Translations under genes and position numbers: made by a program
Assembly (NCBI GenBank): GCA_963702105.1
Contig: OY969712.1
Coordinates: 2,108,001-2,172,000, forward strand
From: ZC4RG20 sp963702105
Lineage (GTDB): Bacteria > Pseudomonadota > Gammaproteobacteria > Steroidobacterales > Rariloculaceae
DNA: 64,000 nt
Reading direction: 5' to 3'
In this document: positions 1 to 8,347 of the stretch, piece by piece
Numbering within the stretch: position 1 is the stretch's first letter
Layout: every line of letters begins with the position of its first letter
The notes under the pieces: generated by a model
The model's database searches: none
The model's input: only the letters and a program-made list of their open reading frames with translations
What the model was told of the DNA's origin: nothing

Positions 1-987
1 GAGGTCGCCGTGCTCGGCCGCGGCGCATCCGCGGCGCCGAACAGTGTCCTGAGCCGCGACGCCCTGGACATCGTGGGGAACATGCCGGAGGTGAAGCACA
101 GCGCGGACGGCAAGCCCTACACGACCGCGTCTACGTTCATCAACGTGGACGTGATCAAGAAGGACGGGACTCGCGGGCAGATCTTTCTCATGGGCTGGAC
201 GCCGGGCGTACGGCTCGTGCAGCCCGAGGTCAAGATCATCGAAGGCCGTTGGTACAAGCCCGCCGTACACGAGGTCGTCGTATCCGATCCGATACGCAAG
301 ATGTACAAAGGGCTGGACATCGGAGACCAGATCGATCTGCGCGGCACGGACTGGAAGGTCGTCGGCGTCTTCGCCGGCAGCGATTCCGTCGGCGACAGCG
401 TGCTGCGCGCGGACGCCGACACGGTCATGTCCGCGTTCGACCGCACGACCTATCAGCAGGTGCTCGCTATTCTCAACTCGCCGGCCGACATCCCGGCCTT
501 CAAGCAGGCCATGGAGAGCAACCCTGCCGTGGACGTGAACGTCAAGACGATCCCGGAGACGTTCTCGGCCGGATTCGGGCAATTGAACAAGCTCATCGAC
601 TTCCTGGCTTACTTCGTCGGCGCCGTCATGGCGAGCGGCGCCGTGTTCGGCGCTCTGAACAGTCTCTACGCCTCCGTGGACTCGCGCCGGCGCGAGATCG
701 CGACGCTGCGTGCGATCGGGTTCGGCGGCGGCCCCATCATGGTCTCCGTGCTCATTGAAGGCATGCTGCTCGCGCTGCCGGGGGCCCTTCTCGGCTCGGC
801 GATCGCGTGGGCGTTTTTCAACGGGCACGTCGTGAGCCCCGCCGGGCTCATCTTCAAGTTGACGGTGACGCCGCACGTCGTCTGGATCGCCGTGCTGTGG
901 TCGCTCGCAATCGGTCTCATCGGGGCCTCGTTGCCCGCGCTCCGGGCCGTGCGCGCGACGGTGGCCACGGCGCTTCGCGACACGTAA
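1..987 (+). CDS. ABC transporter permease, FtsX/MacB type (5' partial)
   Basis: The reading frame is open from the first base, so the gene starts upstream of the window. The visible part is the C-terminal half of a MacB/FtsX-type permease: a periplasmic MacB-core-like segment (about residues 10-190), then a transmembrane helix near residues 195-220, the cytoplasmic loop SRRREIATLRAIGF typical of the family, and two more helices before the end ALRAVRATVATALRDT. Such permeases pair with an ATPase to move lipoproteins, peptides or drugs across the envelope. The partner ATPase is not in the window. No transport substrate can be inferred. Confidence 0.85.
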   Translation, partial: EVAVLGRGASAAPNSVLSRDALDIVGNMPEVKHSADGKPYTTASTFINVDVIKKDGTRGQIFLMGWTPGVRLVQPEVKIIEGRWYKPAVHEVVVSDPIRKMYKGLDIGDQIDLRGTDWKVVGVFAGSDSVGDSVLRADADTVMSAFDRTTYQQVLAILNSPADIPAFKQAMESNPAVDVNVKTIPETFSAGFGQLNKLIDFLAYFVGAVMASGAVFGALNSLYASVDSRRREIATLRAIGFGGGPIMVSVLIEGMLLALPGALLGSAIAWAFFNGHVVSPAGLIFKLTVTPHVVWIAVLWSLAIGLIGASLPALRAVRATVATALRDT

Positions 988-1011
988 GCGCTTGCGAGCG
1001 CTGACGAGCGC

Positions 1012-2187
1012 TTAGTGCGCGGGACCGGGCATGATGCCCGCGATCTCGAGCCGGATTCGATAGACGACGTCGCAGGCCGTGATGTACAGGCCCTTGCCGT
1101 CGGCGTCGCCGAACGCCACGTTCGTCGCGCAGATCTGCCGTTTCGGTTCGCCGCCGTAAATCGGCAGATCGAGGAACCCGAGCAGCTTGCCCGTCGGGGC
1201 CGTGATCCGCACGATCCCGGGCCCTGCGCCGCTCGTGGAGTACACGTCGCCGCGCGAATCCACCTTCATGCCGTCGCCGATGCCCTCGCCTTCGGCGAAC
1301 ACGCTGCCGGGACCCAAGGTGCCGTCCGCCGTCACCTCGTAACGCATGAGCTTGCTCAGGGCCGTCGCGTACAGGTAGCGTTCGTCCGGGGACAGTGCGA
1401 TGCCGTTCGGAATGCCGCCGAGCGTCGCCGCGTCCAGCACTTCTTTGGTGCGCCCCTTTTCGATGAGCCAGATGCCGTTCGGCATCTCTTTGTCCGGGCT
1501 GCTGCCCGCGCCGCGCAGACCGAAGTCATTGTCGGTCAGATACACGGCGTCGTCGCGCGTCACGGCGATGTCGTTGGGGCCGCTGAAGCGCTTGCCGTCG
1601 GCGCCGCTGGAGAGCACGGTGCGCGTCCCGTCCTTCTCGAGCCGCATGAGCGCGCGATCGTTGTCGGCACACCAGATGAGCCGGCCGGCCGAGTCGAGGC
1701 TGGCGCAGCTCGGCCCGATCAGCAGCACGTGCGAGCGGCCGCTGCGAGTCTGGGCGCCGACATGCTCAACGTCCGTGCCGCTGTAGCCGGCCTTGTCGAG
1801 AAACACGGAGACCTGCTTGTCGGCGGAGACCTTGTAGATCACGTTATCGAGCAGGCCGCTGACGAGCAGGAAGCCGGATTGGCCTTGCCGCACCCACACG
1901 GGACCCTCGTTGAGCCCGAAACCGCTGGCGACGAGCTCGAGCTTCGCACCGGGCGCCACGATGGCGTCGAGCGCCGCGTCCAGGCGGCGGATGCGGAACG
2001 GGGCGGGCGCGGGCGGTGGGCCGTCGCCGCGCATGGCAGGAACGGGCTCCAAAGACTGCGCCGTCCGGGCGGGCCGAGCTGGCCCGGTCGATTGCGCGTG
2101 CGCGGCGCCGGCGATCGCGGCTGCGGCCGCCGCGGCGGCGGCGAGAGCGACCGCTGATGAGCGCGCGCGAAGGTTGTCGAAATTCAT
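1012..2187 (-). CDS. SMP-30/gluconolactonase/LRE family protein, exported
   Basis: Six-bladed propeller of the SMP-30/gluconolactonase family, which hydrolyses lactones or esters using one divalent metal. Visible signature pieces are the metal-ligand region NEGPVWV, the SGPNDIAV and GIPNGIALSPDE loops and GDGMKVDSRGD late in the chain. The N terminus is an Ala-rich Sec signal ending in AGAAHAQ, so the protein is periplasmic. An ATG at 2187 gives a clean signal peptide; an in-frame GTG at 2205, directly after the stop of the VOC gene, is an alternative. It sits immediately downstream of that gene, so the two are likely co-transcribed. The substrate is unknown. Confidence 0.82.
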   Translation of the reverse strand: MNFDNLRARSSAVALAAAAAAAAAIAGAAHAQSTGPARPARTAQSLEPVPAMRGDGPPPAPAPFRIRRLDAALDAIVAPGAKLELVASGFGLNEGPVWVRQGQSGFLLVSGLLDNVIYKVSADKQVSVFLDKAGYSGTDVEHVGAQTRSGRSHVLLIGPSCASLDSAGRLIWCADNDRALMRLEKDGTRTVLSSGADGKRFSGPNDIAVTRDDAVYLTDNDFGLRGAGSSPDKEMPNGIWLIEKGRTKEVLDAATLGGIPNGIALSPDERYLYATALSKLMRYEVTADGTLGPGSVFAEGEGIGDGMKVDSRGDVYSTSGAGPGIVRITAPTGKLLGFLDLPIYGGEPKRQICATNVAFGDADGKGLYITACDVVYRIRLEIAGIMPGPAH

Positions 2188-2205
2188 CGCCGATCCCGCG
2201 TTCAC

Positions 2206-3072
2206 TCAGTGGAGCGACGCGAGCCCCTCCGTCAGCTCGATGTTCGTGCCCCAGGGATCCTTAATGAACGCGATCGCAATGTCGAGCGCGGGCACCTTTC
2301 GATACGACACCGTCAGCGGAATTCCCTCGGCCTCGAGCTTCTTCGTGAACGCCTCGAGATTCTGGACCTCGAAGCCGATGTGATCGAGCGCGCGACCCTG
2401 CGTCGGAACGGTCGGCGTCGGCGACTTCGAGAAGCTCAAGGTTACTCCGGGCAAACGAGCCGTGACGAAAGCCTGGCCGGGCGCGGCCGGGTCCAGGGTG
2501 GCGCCGAACGTCTTTGCGTACCATGCCCGCATCCCGATATTGTCCCGGCCGAAGAAGTGCACGTGATGCAGTTGAATCGGCGTCTTCTGATCCGGCACCT
2601 CTACGAGCTCGACCTTCACTTGCTCCGGGCCCATCGTGAACGCGATGTGCGTGGTGCGCGAAACGGCCGCAATGTCGTCGGCAACCTTGACGGTGGCAGG
2701 GACAGACTCGCGCGTGATCATCCGGTAGCCGTTCGCCTTGAGCTTTGCGACGACGGAGTCGAGGTCTCGGACGGAAAAGCCGATGTGGTTCACGGTTGTC
2801 CCGACCGTTCCGCCGGTCGGCTTCTGCATCGGCCGGAAGAACAGGAACACATTCGGAAACTCGATGACTTCGATATGGTTCGTGCCGATCGTCGCCGCCT
2901 TGCCGCCGAGCGTGTCGACGAAGAAACGCTTCTGCGCCGCCATGTCCGTAGTATTGAAGTGATGGTGGCCGTACACGACCGGGCCCCGTGCAACGAGCGT
3001 CTGCGCGACGGCCGGCGCGGCGGCGCAAAGCCCGAGCAGAAGCACGGCAACGAACGACGATGAGATGCGCAT
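2206..3072 (-). CDS. VOC family protein with two glyoxalase-like domains, exported
   Basis: 288 residues with a Sec signal (VLLLGLCAAAPAVAQ) followed by two vicinal-oxygen-chelate modules. Module 1 (about 30-150) contains VYGHHHFNTTDM and NHIGFSVRDLD. Module 2 (about 165-285) contains HHVHFFG, DHIGFEVQNLE and a closing PWGTNIELTEG. His and Glu at these positions are usual metal ligands in glyoxalases and ring-cleavage dioxygenases. An exported VOC enzyme is unusual, since glyoxalase-type proteins normally act in the cytoplasm. It heads a two-gene unit with the SMP-30 gene, which begins within about 20 bases of its stop. A periplasmic lyase, isomerase or dioxygenase is possible; the substrate is not readable. 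Confidence 0.8.
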   Translation of the reverse strand: MRISSSFVAVLLLGLCAAAPAVAQTLVARGPVVYGHHHFNTTDMAAQKRFFVDTLGGKAATIGTNHIEVIEFPNVFLFFRPMQKPTGGTVGTTVNHIGFSVRDLDSVVAKLKANGYRMITRESVPATVKVADDIAAVSRTTHIAFTMGPEQVKVELVEVPDQKTPIQLHHVHFFGRDNIGMRAWYAKTFGATLDPAAPGQAFVTARLPGVTLSFSKSPTPTVPTQGRALDHIGFEVQNLEAFTKKLEAEGIPLTVSYRKVPALDIAIAFIKDPWGTNIELTEGLASLH

Positions 3073-3176
3073 CGAGAGGCTCCCTTTTCCAACCGCTTGG
3101 GCCGTAGTCTACTCGAGGGCCCGTCGATTTGGGCCTCTGGCCCAGCGACCGCGGCCCGGCTGCACTCGGGCGCCTC

Positions 3177-3341
3177 TCAGTGGTCCGGGGACCGTTGAAG
3201 TAGGCGGCCATGCACGCCCACCGCCTCGACCAGCGCCTGCGCGCCGAGCTGCGTGCCGTCGGATTTTGTCAGATACCGGCGAATCGATTCCTCACCGCCG
3301 ATCGTCAACACGTCGCGGAGCGTAAGACCGAGCTCGCGCAA
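3177..3341 (-). pseudogene. Coding-like fragment in the 3073-3415 intergenic gap
   Basis: The 343-base gap between the divergent VOC and Rossmann genes holds a 54-codon minus-strand frame from a TTG at 3341 to a TGA at 3177. It has coding-like composition (LRELGLTLRDVLTIGGEES, then RRYLTKSDGTQLGAQALVE). A stop lies just upstream in the same frame, so it resembles the tail of a lost gene. I do not recognise the family. Nothing else is evident in the gap apart from the space needed for two divergent promoters. Confidence 0.25.
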
Positions 3342-3415
3342 GCTTGATCCGGAGAGCGTCTCTCGCTAACGTCCAGTTCCGGCTCACAGAACAGAAACGA
3401 GCCTCAGGAGCCCGT

Positions 3416-4156
3416 ATGAGAAAACATGACAAAGTCCGATCCCGTCGTGCGCTTCTCAAGGGCGTCGGCGCAGCCGCCGTGCTCGGCGCACTCCCGCTGA
3501 CCGGCCCGGCTGTGTTCGCGCAAAGCAAAAAGCTGAAGATCGGACTCATCGGTTCCGGCAACGTCGGCGGCGCCCTCGGCCGCAGCTGGGTTCGGGCCGG
3601 CTACGAAGTGATGTTCTCGTCCCGCAGCCTCGATCACGACCGGCACCTCGCCGCCGAGGTCGGCGCGCGGGCGCACGCGGGCACGCCGCAAGAGGCCGCG
3701 GTTTTCGGGGACGTGCTGCTGTTCGCCGTGCCTTACAGCGCCCTGCCGGCTCTCGGCAAGAGCCTCGGCGATGCGCTGAAGGGCAAAGTGGTCCTCGACG
3801 CGAGCAACCCGTTCCCGCAGCGGGACGGCGAAATCGCAAATCAGGCGCGGCAGAAGGGCGCCGGACTCATGTCCGCGGAGCTTTTGCCCGGCGCGCGCAT
3901 CGTGCGCGCATTCAACGCGATTCCGGCCGCGCGCATGGGCAGCGCCTATAAGGAGCCCGGGCGTATCGGTATGCCGATGGCCGGAGACGACCGCGAGGCG
4001 ATCGAGGTTGCCTCACAGCTCATACGCGATCTCGGCTACGAGCCCGTGCTCGTCGGCGGGCTCGCGATGGGAAAGTACCTGATCCCGGGCACGCCGCTTT
4101 CGGGCGAGCACACGCCGGAGGAGATTCGCAAAATTGCCGCGGCGCTGAAGCCATAA
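3416..4156 (+). CDS. Tat-exported NADP-binding protein, F420-oxidoreductase-like (PF03807 type)
   Basis: 246 residues. The start at 3416 was chosen because it opens a textbook twin-arginine signal (SRRALLKGVG, hydrophobic stretch, AVFAQ). The mature part begins with a Rossmann GLIGSGNVGG dinucleotide-binding loop and continues with VLLFAVPYSALPALG and VVLDASNPFP, as in NADPH:F420 oxidoreductases and ProC-like reductases. Those enzymes are normally cytoplasmic. Tat export would allow a folded, cofactor-loaded protein to reach the periplasm. F420 itself is not expected in this lineage, so the electron acceptor is unknown. The gene stands alone on the plus strand. Confidence 0.8.
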   Translation: MRKHDKVRSRRALLKGVGAAAVLGALPLTGPAVFAQSKKLKIGLIGSGNVGGALGRSWVRAGYEVMFSSRSLDHDRHLAAEVGARAHAGTPQEAAVFGDVLLFAVPYSALPALGKSLGDALKGKVVLDASNPFPQRDGEIANQARQKGAGLMSAELLPGARIVRAFNAIPAARMGSAYKEPGRIGMPMAGDDREAIEVASQLIRDLGYEPVLVGGLAMGKYLIPGTPLSGEHTPEEIRKIAAALKP

Positions 4157-4369
4157 CCGCTGCCGTAGCCGATCGGAACCGCGCGCGGAGGGCTCCCCTT
4201 CCGAGCGTCGATTTCGAGTTTCATAGCGCCCTGCGAAAGGTTGGCTCGAGCGCCTGCACAGCGGTCTCCTTAGCATACATCGATATCCGGAAGGGTTCCC
4301 TCGCGCGAAGTTCGCGTGGCATTGTTGTTGCATACCTACCAGCACCCGGAGTGACATGAGGCTCGAACA

Positions 4370-4543
4370 ATGCTCAAGTGGGCGCTCGTTTTTGCCGTCG
4401 CGGCAATCGTTTTGGGCGTGCTCGCGTTCGGCGTCCTCGTGGGCGCCGCGATCGCTATCGTGAAGATCCTGTTCTGGATCGCGGTCGTCATTGCCGTGCT
4501 GTTGTCGATCCTGGGTCTTACCGTATACAAGAAGGTCACTTGA
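4370..4543 (+). CDS. DUF1328 family small inner-membrane protein
   Basis: A 57-residue ORF, read directly from the sequence: MLKWALVFAVAAIVLGVLAF, then GVLVGAAIAIVKILFWIAVV and a short tail ending TVYKKVT. Two hydrophobic helices, the MLKWAL start and the G-AIAI-KILF junction match the DUF1328 (YtjA-like) family of stress-associated small membrane proteins. The upstream purine stretch is weak, so the start rests on similarity of the whole protein. It is monocistronic between the Rossmann gene and a degraded minus-strand frame. Confidence 0.8.
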   Translation: MLKWALVFAVAAIVLGVLAFGVLVGAAIAIVKILFWIAVVIAVLLSILGLTVYKKVT

Positions 4544-4752
4544 AGCCGGAGCGGCGGTAAGCGCCTCTCGTCCCCGCTTCAGCACCTCATCGAAGTAACG
4601 TTCGAGTTTCGGGTGGACGCCTCGGAGACCGCCGACGACCCGTTTGGCCCATTCAAGCTACTCGCGCCGACGCTCGATGGGCCAGTCCGAGCGCGAGATC
4701 GTAATATCCCGCACTTTTCCACCCGCCGGTCGAACCGCTTCGGCGACGACAT
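4544..4752 (-). pseudogene. Decayed small gene of unknown family
   Basis: The 311-base gap before the helicase carries a minus-strand frame that reads as protein only if two lesions are repaired. From an ATG at 4752 it gives SPKRFDRRVEKCG. A one-base deletion then moves it to ITISRSDWPIERRRE, a TAG stands where a sense codon is expected, and it goes on as LEWAKRVVGGLRGVHPKLER followed by YFDEVLKRGREAL. The continuous charged helical pattern argues for a former gene. No family was recognised. Its 3' end runs into the DUF1328 gene on the other strand. Confidence 0.35.
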
Positions 4753-4854
4753 TCTGGTATCATTTCGCCCCCGCTTCACGCGCGGTGACAAGCCCCGGGC
4801 TGCCCTAAGGCCGCCGGCCGGCCGCGCAACCGCCCGTAACCCTGGTTTACCCCT

Positions 4855-6610
4855 TTGATTACTACAGCAAATCTGCGTGCACCGGCCCGTCCCGAGCCCC
4901 CGGCGAGCTTTCGCGAGCTGGGTCTGCCGGCGCCGCTGCTGGCGAGCCTCGACGAGGTCGGTTACGAGACCCCTTCGCCCATTCAGGCTCAGGCGATCCC
5001 GCGACTCCTGGAAGGCCTGGATCTGCTCGGCCAGGCGCCCACGGGCACGGGGAAGACGGCCGCATTCGCCCTCCCCTTGCTCGCACGCATCGAGCTCGAG
5101 AGCCAGCGCACACAGGTCATGACGCTGACGCCCACGCGCGAGCTCGCCATCCAGGTGGCCGAGGCCTTTCAGCGCTACGCCTCGCACATGCCGGGATTTC
5201 ACGTGCTGCCCATCTATGGCGGCCAGGACTACGTAACGCAGATCCGCCAACTCAAGCGAGGCGTCCACGTCGTGGTCGGCACGCCCGGCCGGATCATGGA
5301 CCACATGCGCAAGGGCACGCTTACGCTCGACCGGCTCCAGGCGCTCGTGCTCGACGAAGCGGACGAGATGCTGCGTATGGGCTTTATCGACGAGGTGGAG
5401 TGGATCCTCGAGCAGACGCCCGAGCGGCGCCAGATGGCGCTGTTTTCGGCCACCCTGCCGAAGGAAGTCGCCCGCATCGCGCGGCGGCACCTTCATGATC
5501 CGCAGCACATCTCGATCGAAGCGCGCGCTGCGACGGCGGAAACCGTCCGCCAACGTTATTGGCTCGTGAGCGGCGTGCACAAGCTCGACGCGCTCACGCG
5601 CATCCTCGAAGCGGAGCAGTTCGAGGCCGTGCTTATATTTGTCCGCACCAAGACCGCCACGGCCGAGCTCGCGGAACGGCTTCAGGCACGCGGCTATGCG
5701 GCGGCTCCTCTCAACGGGGACATGCCGCAAAAGCAACGGGAGCAGATGATCGAGCGCCTAAAGCGTGGATCGCTGGACCTGCTGGTCGCGACGGACGTCG
5801 CCGCGCGCGGCTTGGACGTTCGAGCGGATCACCCACGTCGTCAACTACGACATTCCCTATGACGCGGAGGCTTACATCCACCGCATCGGCCGCACGGGCC
5901 GCGCCGGCCGCAAGGGCGATGCCGTCCTCTTCGTCGCGCCGCGCGAGCGGCGGATGCTCGGCGCCATCGAGAGGGCGACGCGGCAGAAGATCGAGCAGTT
6001 GGCGCTGCCCTCGACCGAGACGGTGAATAACCGGCGCATCGCGGGCTTCAAGCAGAAGATCACCGACACGCTGGCCGCCGGCGATCTGGATTTCATGCTG
6101 CGACTGGTCGAGCAATATCAGCAGGAGCACGACGTGCCTGCGCTCGAGGTCGCCGCGGCCTTGGCCAAGCTCGCGGTCGGCGAGCAACCCTTATTGCTCA
6201 AAGCCGATGAGCCGGCGCATGCGCCTTCCGAAAGCGAGGCCGGCACTCGCAGGACCAAGCGAGGCGCCCGCAGCCAACGAGAAGCCGTCTCTGCCCCCGG
6301 GGCGTCGGAACGGTTTCGTATAGAGGTCGGCCGCGCGCATGGCGTTCAGCCGGGCAACATCGTCGGTGCTATCGCCAATGAAGCCGGATTGGACGGCCGG
6401 CACATCGGCCATATCGAAATAGACGACGAATTCAGCCATGTCGATCTGCCCGTCGGCATGCCCCGCGAGGTGTTCGAGGACCTTAAGAAGGTGTGGGTGT
6501 GCGGTCGACAGCTTGCGATATCGCGCGCGGGCCGGGCCAAGCCGCCCAAGTCGCGGGCGGTCAAGAAGGGCAAGCCGGCCCGCGGCCCGGCCCAGAAGAA
6601 GAGGCGGTAG
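4855..6610 (+). CDS. DEAD-box RNA helicase, DeaD/CsdA-like, with a +1 frameshift
   Basis: ATP-dependent RNA helicase of the DeaD/CsdA group, acting in ribosome assembly and mRNA turnover. Frame 1 (from a TTG at 4855) contains the Q motif around residues 19-49, Walker A APTGTGKT (61-68), PTRELAIQ, GTPGRIMDH, DEAD at 167-170, the SAT motif in LFSATLP, and ATDVAARGLD. The frame is then lost and resumes in another as ERITHVVNYDIPYDAEAY with HRIGRTGRAG, followed by a DbpA-type RNA-binding domain and a Lys/Arg-rich tail. One surplus T at 5819-5820 explains the break. Repaired length is about 584 residues, normal for the family. It is either a sequence error or a dead gene; the shadow frames have no meaning. 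Confidence 0.85.
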
Positions 6611-6672
6611 AGGGCGGCGGCGAGGCGTCAGCGTTCGCTCTCCGGCATCGAGTGGCTGTTAGAGGCCGCCAC

Positions 6673-8343
6673 TCAATCGAAGCTCCCGCAGCCCTTCTGC
6701 CGGCTGCATAGTTTCTCGAGCAGCGCCATCGTCTCCTTGTGCGGGTCCGCGGGCGGCACGAGCACCTCGGGCGGGTAGCGGCCGGCCGCGAGATCCATAG
6801 GCGTCAGCCCGTCGCGGCCCGCCACCTTGAGCTCGGCGCCGTGGTCGGCGAGGAACTCGACGATCTTGTTCCAGCCGTTGCGGGCCGCGCCATGGATCGC
6901 CGCACGGCCGTCCGGCGGAACGTCGTTGTAGATGTAGTTCTGGTTCAGGATCTTCGTGACCTTGACGCGCATGAGAAAGTTGTCCTGGCCGGGCGGCGCA
7001 ATGCGGCCGACGGACAAGGTCCGGCGATTGATGTCGGCGCCCGCATCGAGGAGCAGCTCGAGCGTCGCGATGCGCTCCGCCTCGGTGGCATCCACCCCGC
7101 GTGTGGCACGCTTGCCGAAGCCGACACCGGCCGCGGCCATGAGCGGCGTCACGCCGAACTGATTGGGCAGATCGGCGAGCGCTCCGTGCGCAAGCAGCAG
7201 CTTGACGACTTCGATGTCGCCGGCGCGGGCCGCACGCAGCAGCGGCGTCGCGCCCGTCGAAAGCATGATGTCCGCGCCGCGCTCGAAGACGGCCTGCCGG
7301 TAGCGCGGGCGGTGCTTCAACTGGATGTTGGGGTCCGCACCACGCTCGAGCAGAAGCCGGATCAGATCCAAGGCCGTCGTCTTGTCGCCATTCAGCAAAA
7401 TGGAGTCGGCCGAATGCGGAGGCGTGTGCATGTCCACGGCGTTGTAGAGCGGCGTGCGGCCGTAGAAGTCCCACTTGTCGACGTTCGCGCCCGCCTCGAC
7501 GAGCGCCTTCGCGACATCGAAGTGCCCGTTCATGATCGCGATGTTCAGCGGCGTCACGCGGTCGGGGTCGCCGATGTCGATGTCGGCGCCGGCCTCGAGC
7601 AGCGGCGCGATGCAGGCGAGGCATCCTTCGCGCGCGGCGTAGTGAAGCGCCGCGAAACCGCCCTGGTACATGTCCTTCTTGCGCGGCTCGGCGGTCACGC
7701 GGCGCTGCCAGTCCCGAGCCTTCCCGTGCACGTTGGGCTTTGCGCCGTGCGCGAGGAGAAAGGCCACCATCTTCGGTTCGCGCTGGGCCGCCGCCCACAT
7801 CAGGGCGTCCTGGCCGCCCCAGCTTTCGACGGCGTTCACGTTGGCGCCGTGCTGCACGAGGACTTTCGCGGCGTCCACGTTGCCCGTCCGTGCGACGACC
7901 ATGAGAGGCGTCTGGCCTTCGCGGTTCGCCGTGTTCGCGTCGACGCCGGCGTCCAGCAGCAGCTTCAGAATGGGCACCGAGCCGACGAGCGCGGCCTCGG
8001 CAATCGGCGTCGCGCCGAAGTCGTTCGCGATGTCGGCATGCGCGCCTGCCTCGAGCAGCGCCCGCACGAGCTTCGCGTCAGCGTAATGCGCGGCCCAGAT
8101 CAGCGCCGTCGTATGATTGGGCGAGGACGCGTTGACGTCGGCTCCGCGCCGGATCAGCGCAAGGGCTTCGGCCGAGTCCTGGTCGCGCGCGGCCGCGAGC
8201 AACGCTGCAGCCGCGTCCGCGCGCGGCCCCGTCGCGGCCGCCGTCGCGCCGGAGAAGCAGGCGCAGTAGGCGAAGCCGGCCAAGCAGGCAAAGCCGAGCA
8301 GCGGCCCGAGCGAGCGCATCCTCATGCGATTGCGGCCGGCCAC
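6673..8343 (-). CDS. Ankyrin-repeat protein, exported
   Basis: 556 residues with an N-terminal signal or anchor (SLGPLLGFACLAGFAYCAC) and roughly ten ankyrin repeats from about residue 60 to 530. Most keep the G-TPL--AA---...-LL--GA--N pattern, for example GQTPLMVVARTGN, GFAALHYAAREG and GLTPMDLAAG. The repeats make a protein-binding surface; no catalytic domain is present. The gene begins 4 bases after the DUF1552 stop, so it is the last member of the DUF1592-DUF1552 run and probably binds one of those exported proteins. The stretch between repeats six and eight is longer than usual. Start codon choice among the first two or three Met is uncertain. Confidence 0.88.
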   Translation of the reverse strand: MAGRNRMRMRSLGPLLGFACLAGFAYCACFSGATAAATGPRADAAAALLAAARDQDSAEALALIRRGADVNASSPNHTTALIWAAHYADAKLVRALLEAGAHADIANDFGATPIAEAALVGSVPILKLLLDAGVDANTANREGQTPLMVVARTGNVDAAKVLVQHGANVNAVESWGGQDALMWAAAQREPKMVAFLLAHGAKPNVHGKARDWQRRVTAEPRKKDMYQGGFAALHYAAREGCLACIAPLLEAGADIDIGDPDRVTPLNIAIMNGHFDVAKALVEAGANVDKWDFYGRTPLYNAVDMHTPPHSADSILLNGDKTTALDLIRLLLERGADPNIQLKHRPRYRQAVFERGADIMLSTGATPLLRAARAGDIEVVKLLLAHGALADLPNQFGVTPLMAAAGVGFGKRATRGVDATEAERIATLELLLDAGADINRRTLSVGRIAPPGQDNFLMRVKVTKILNQNYIYNDVPPDGRAAIHGAARNGWNKIVEFLADHGAELKVAGRDGLTPMDLAAGRYPPEVLVPPADPHKETMALLEKLCSRQKGCGSFD

Positions 8344-8347
8344 GCGC

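Noticed and set aside
4579..5736. 385-residue minus-strand open frame opposite the helicase
   Set aside because: Antisense to conserved helicase motifs; no recognisable domain.
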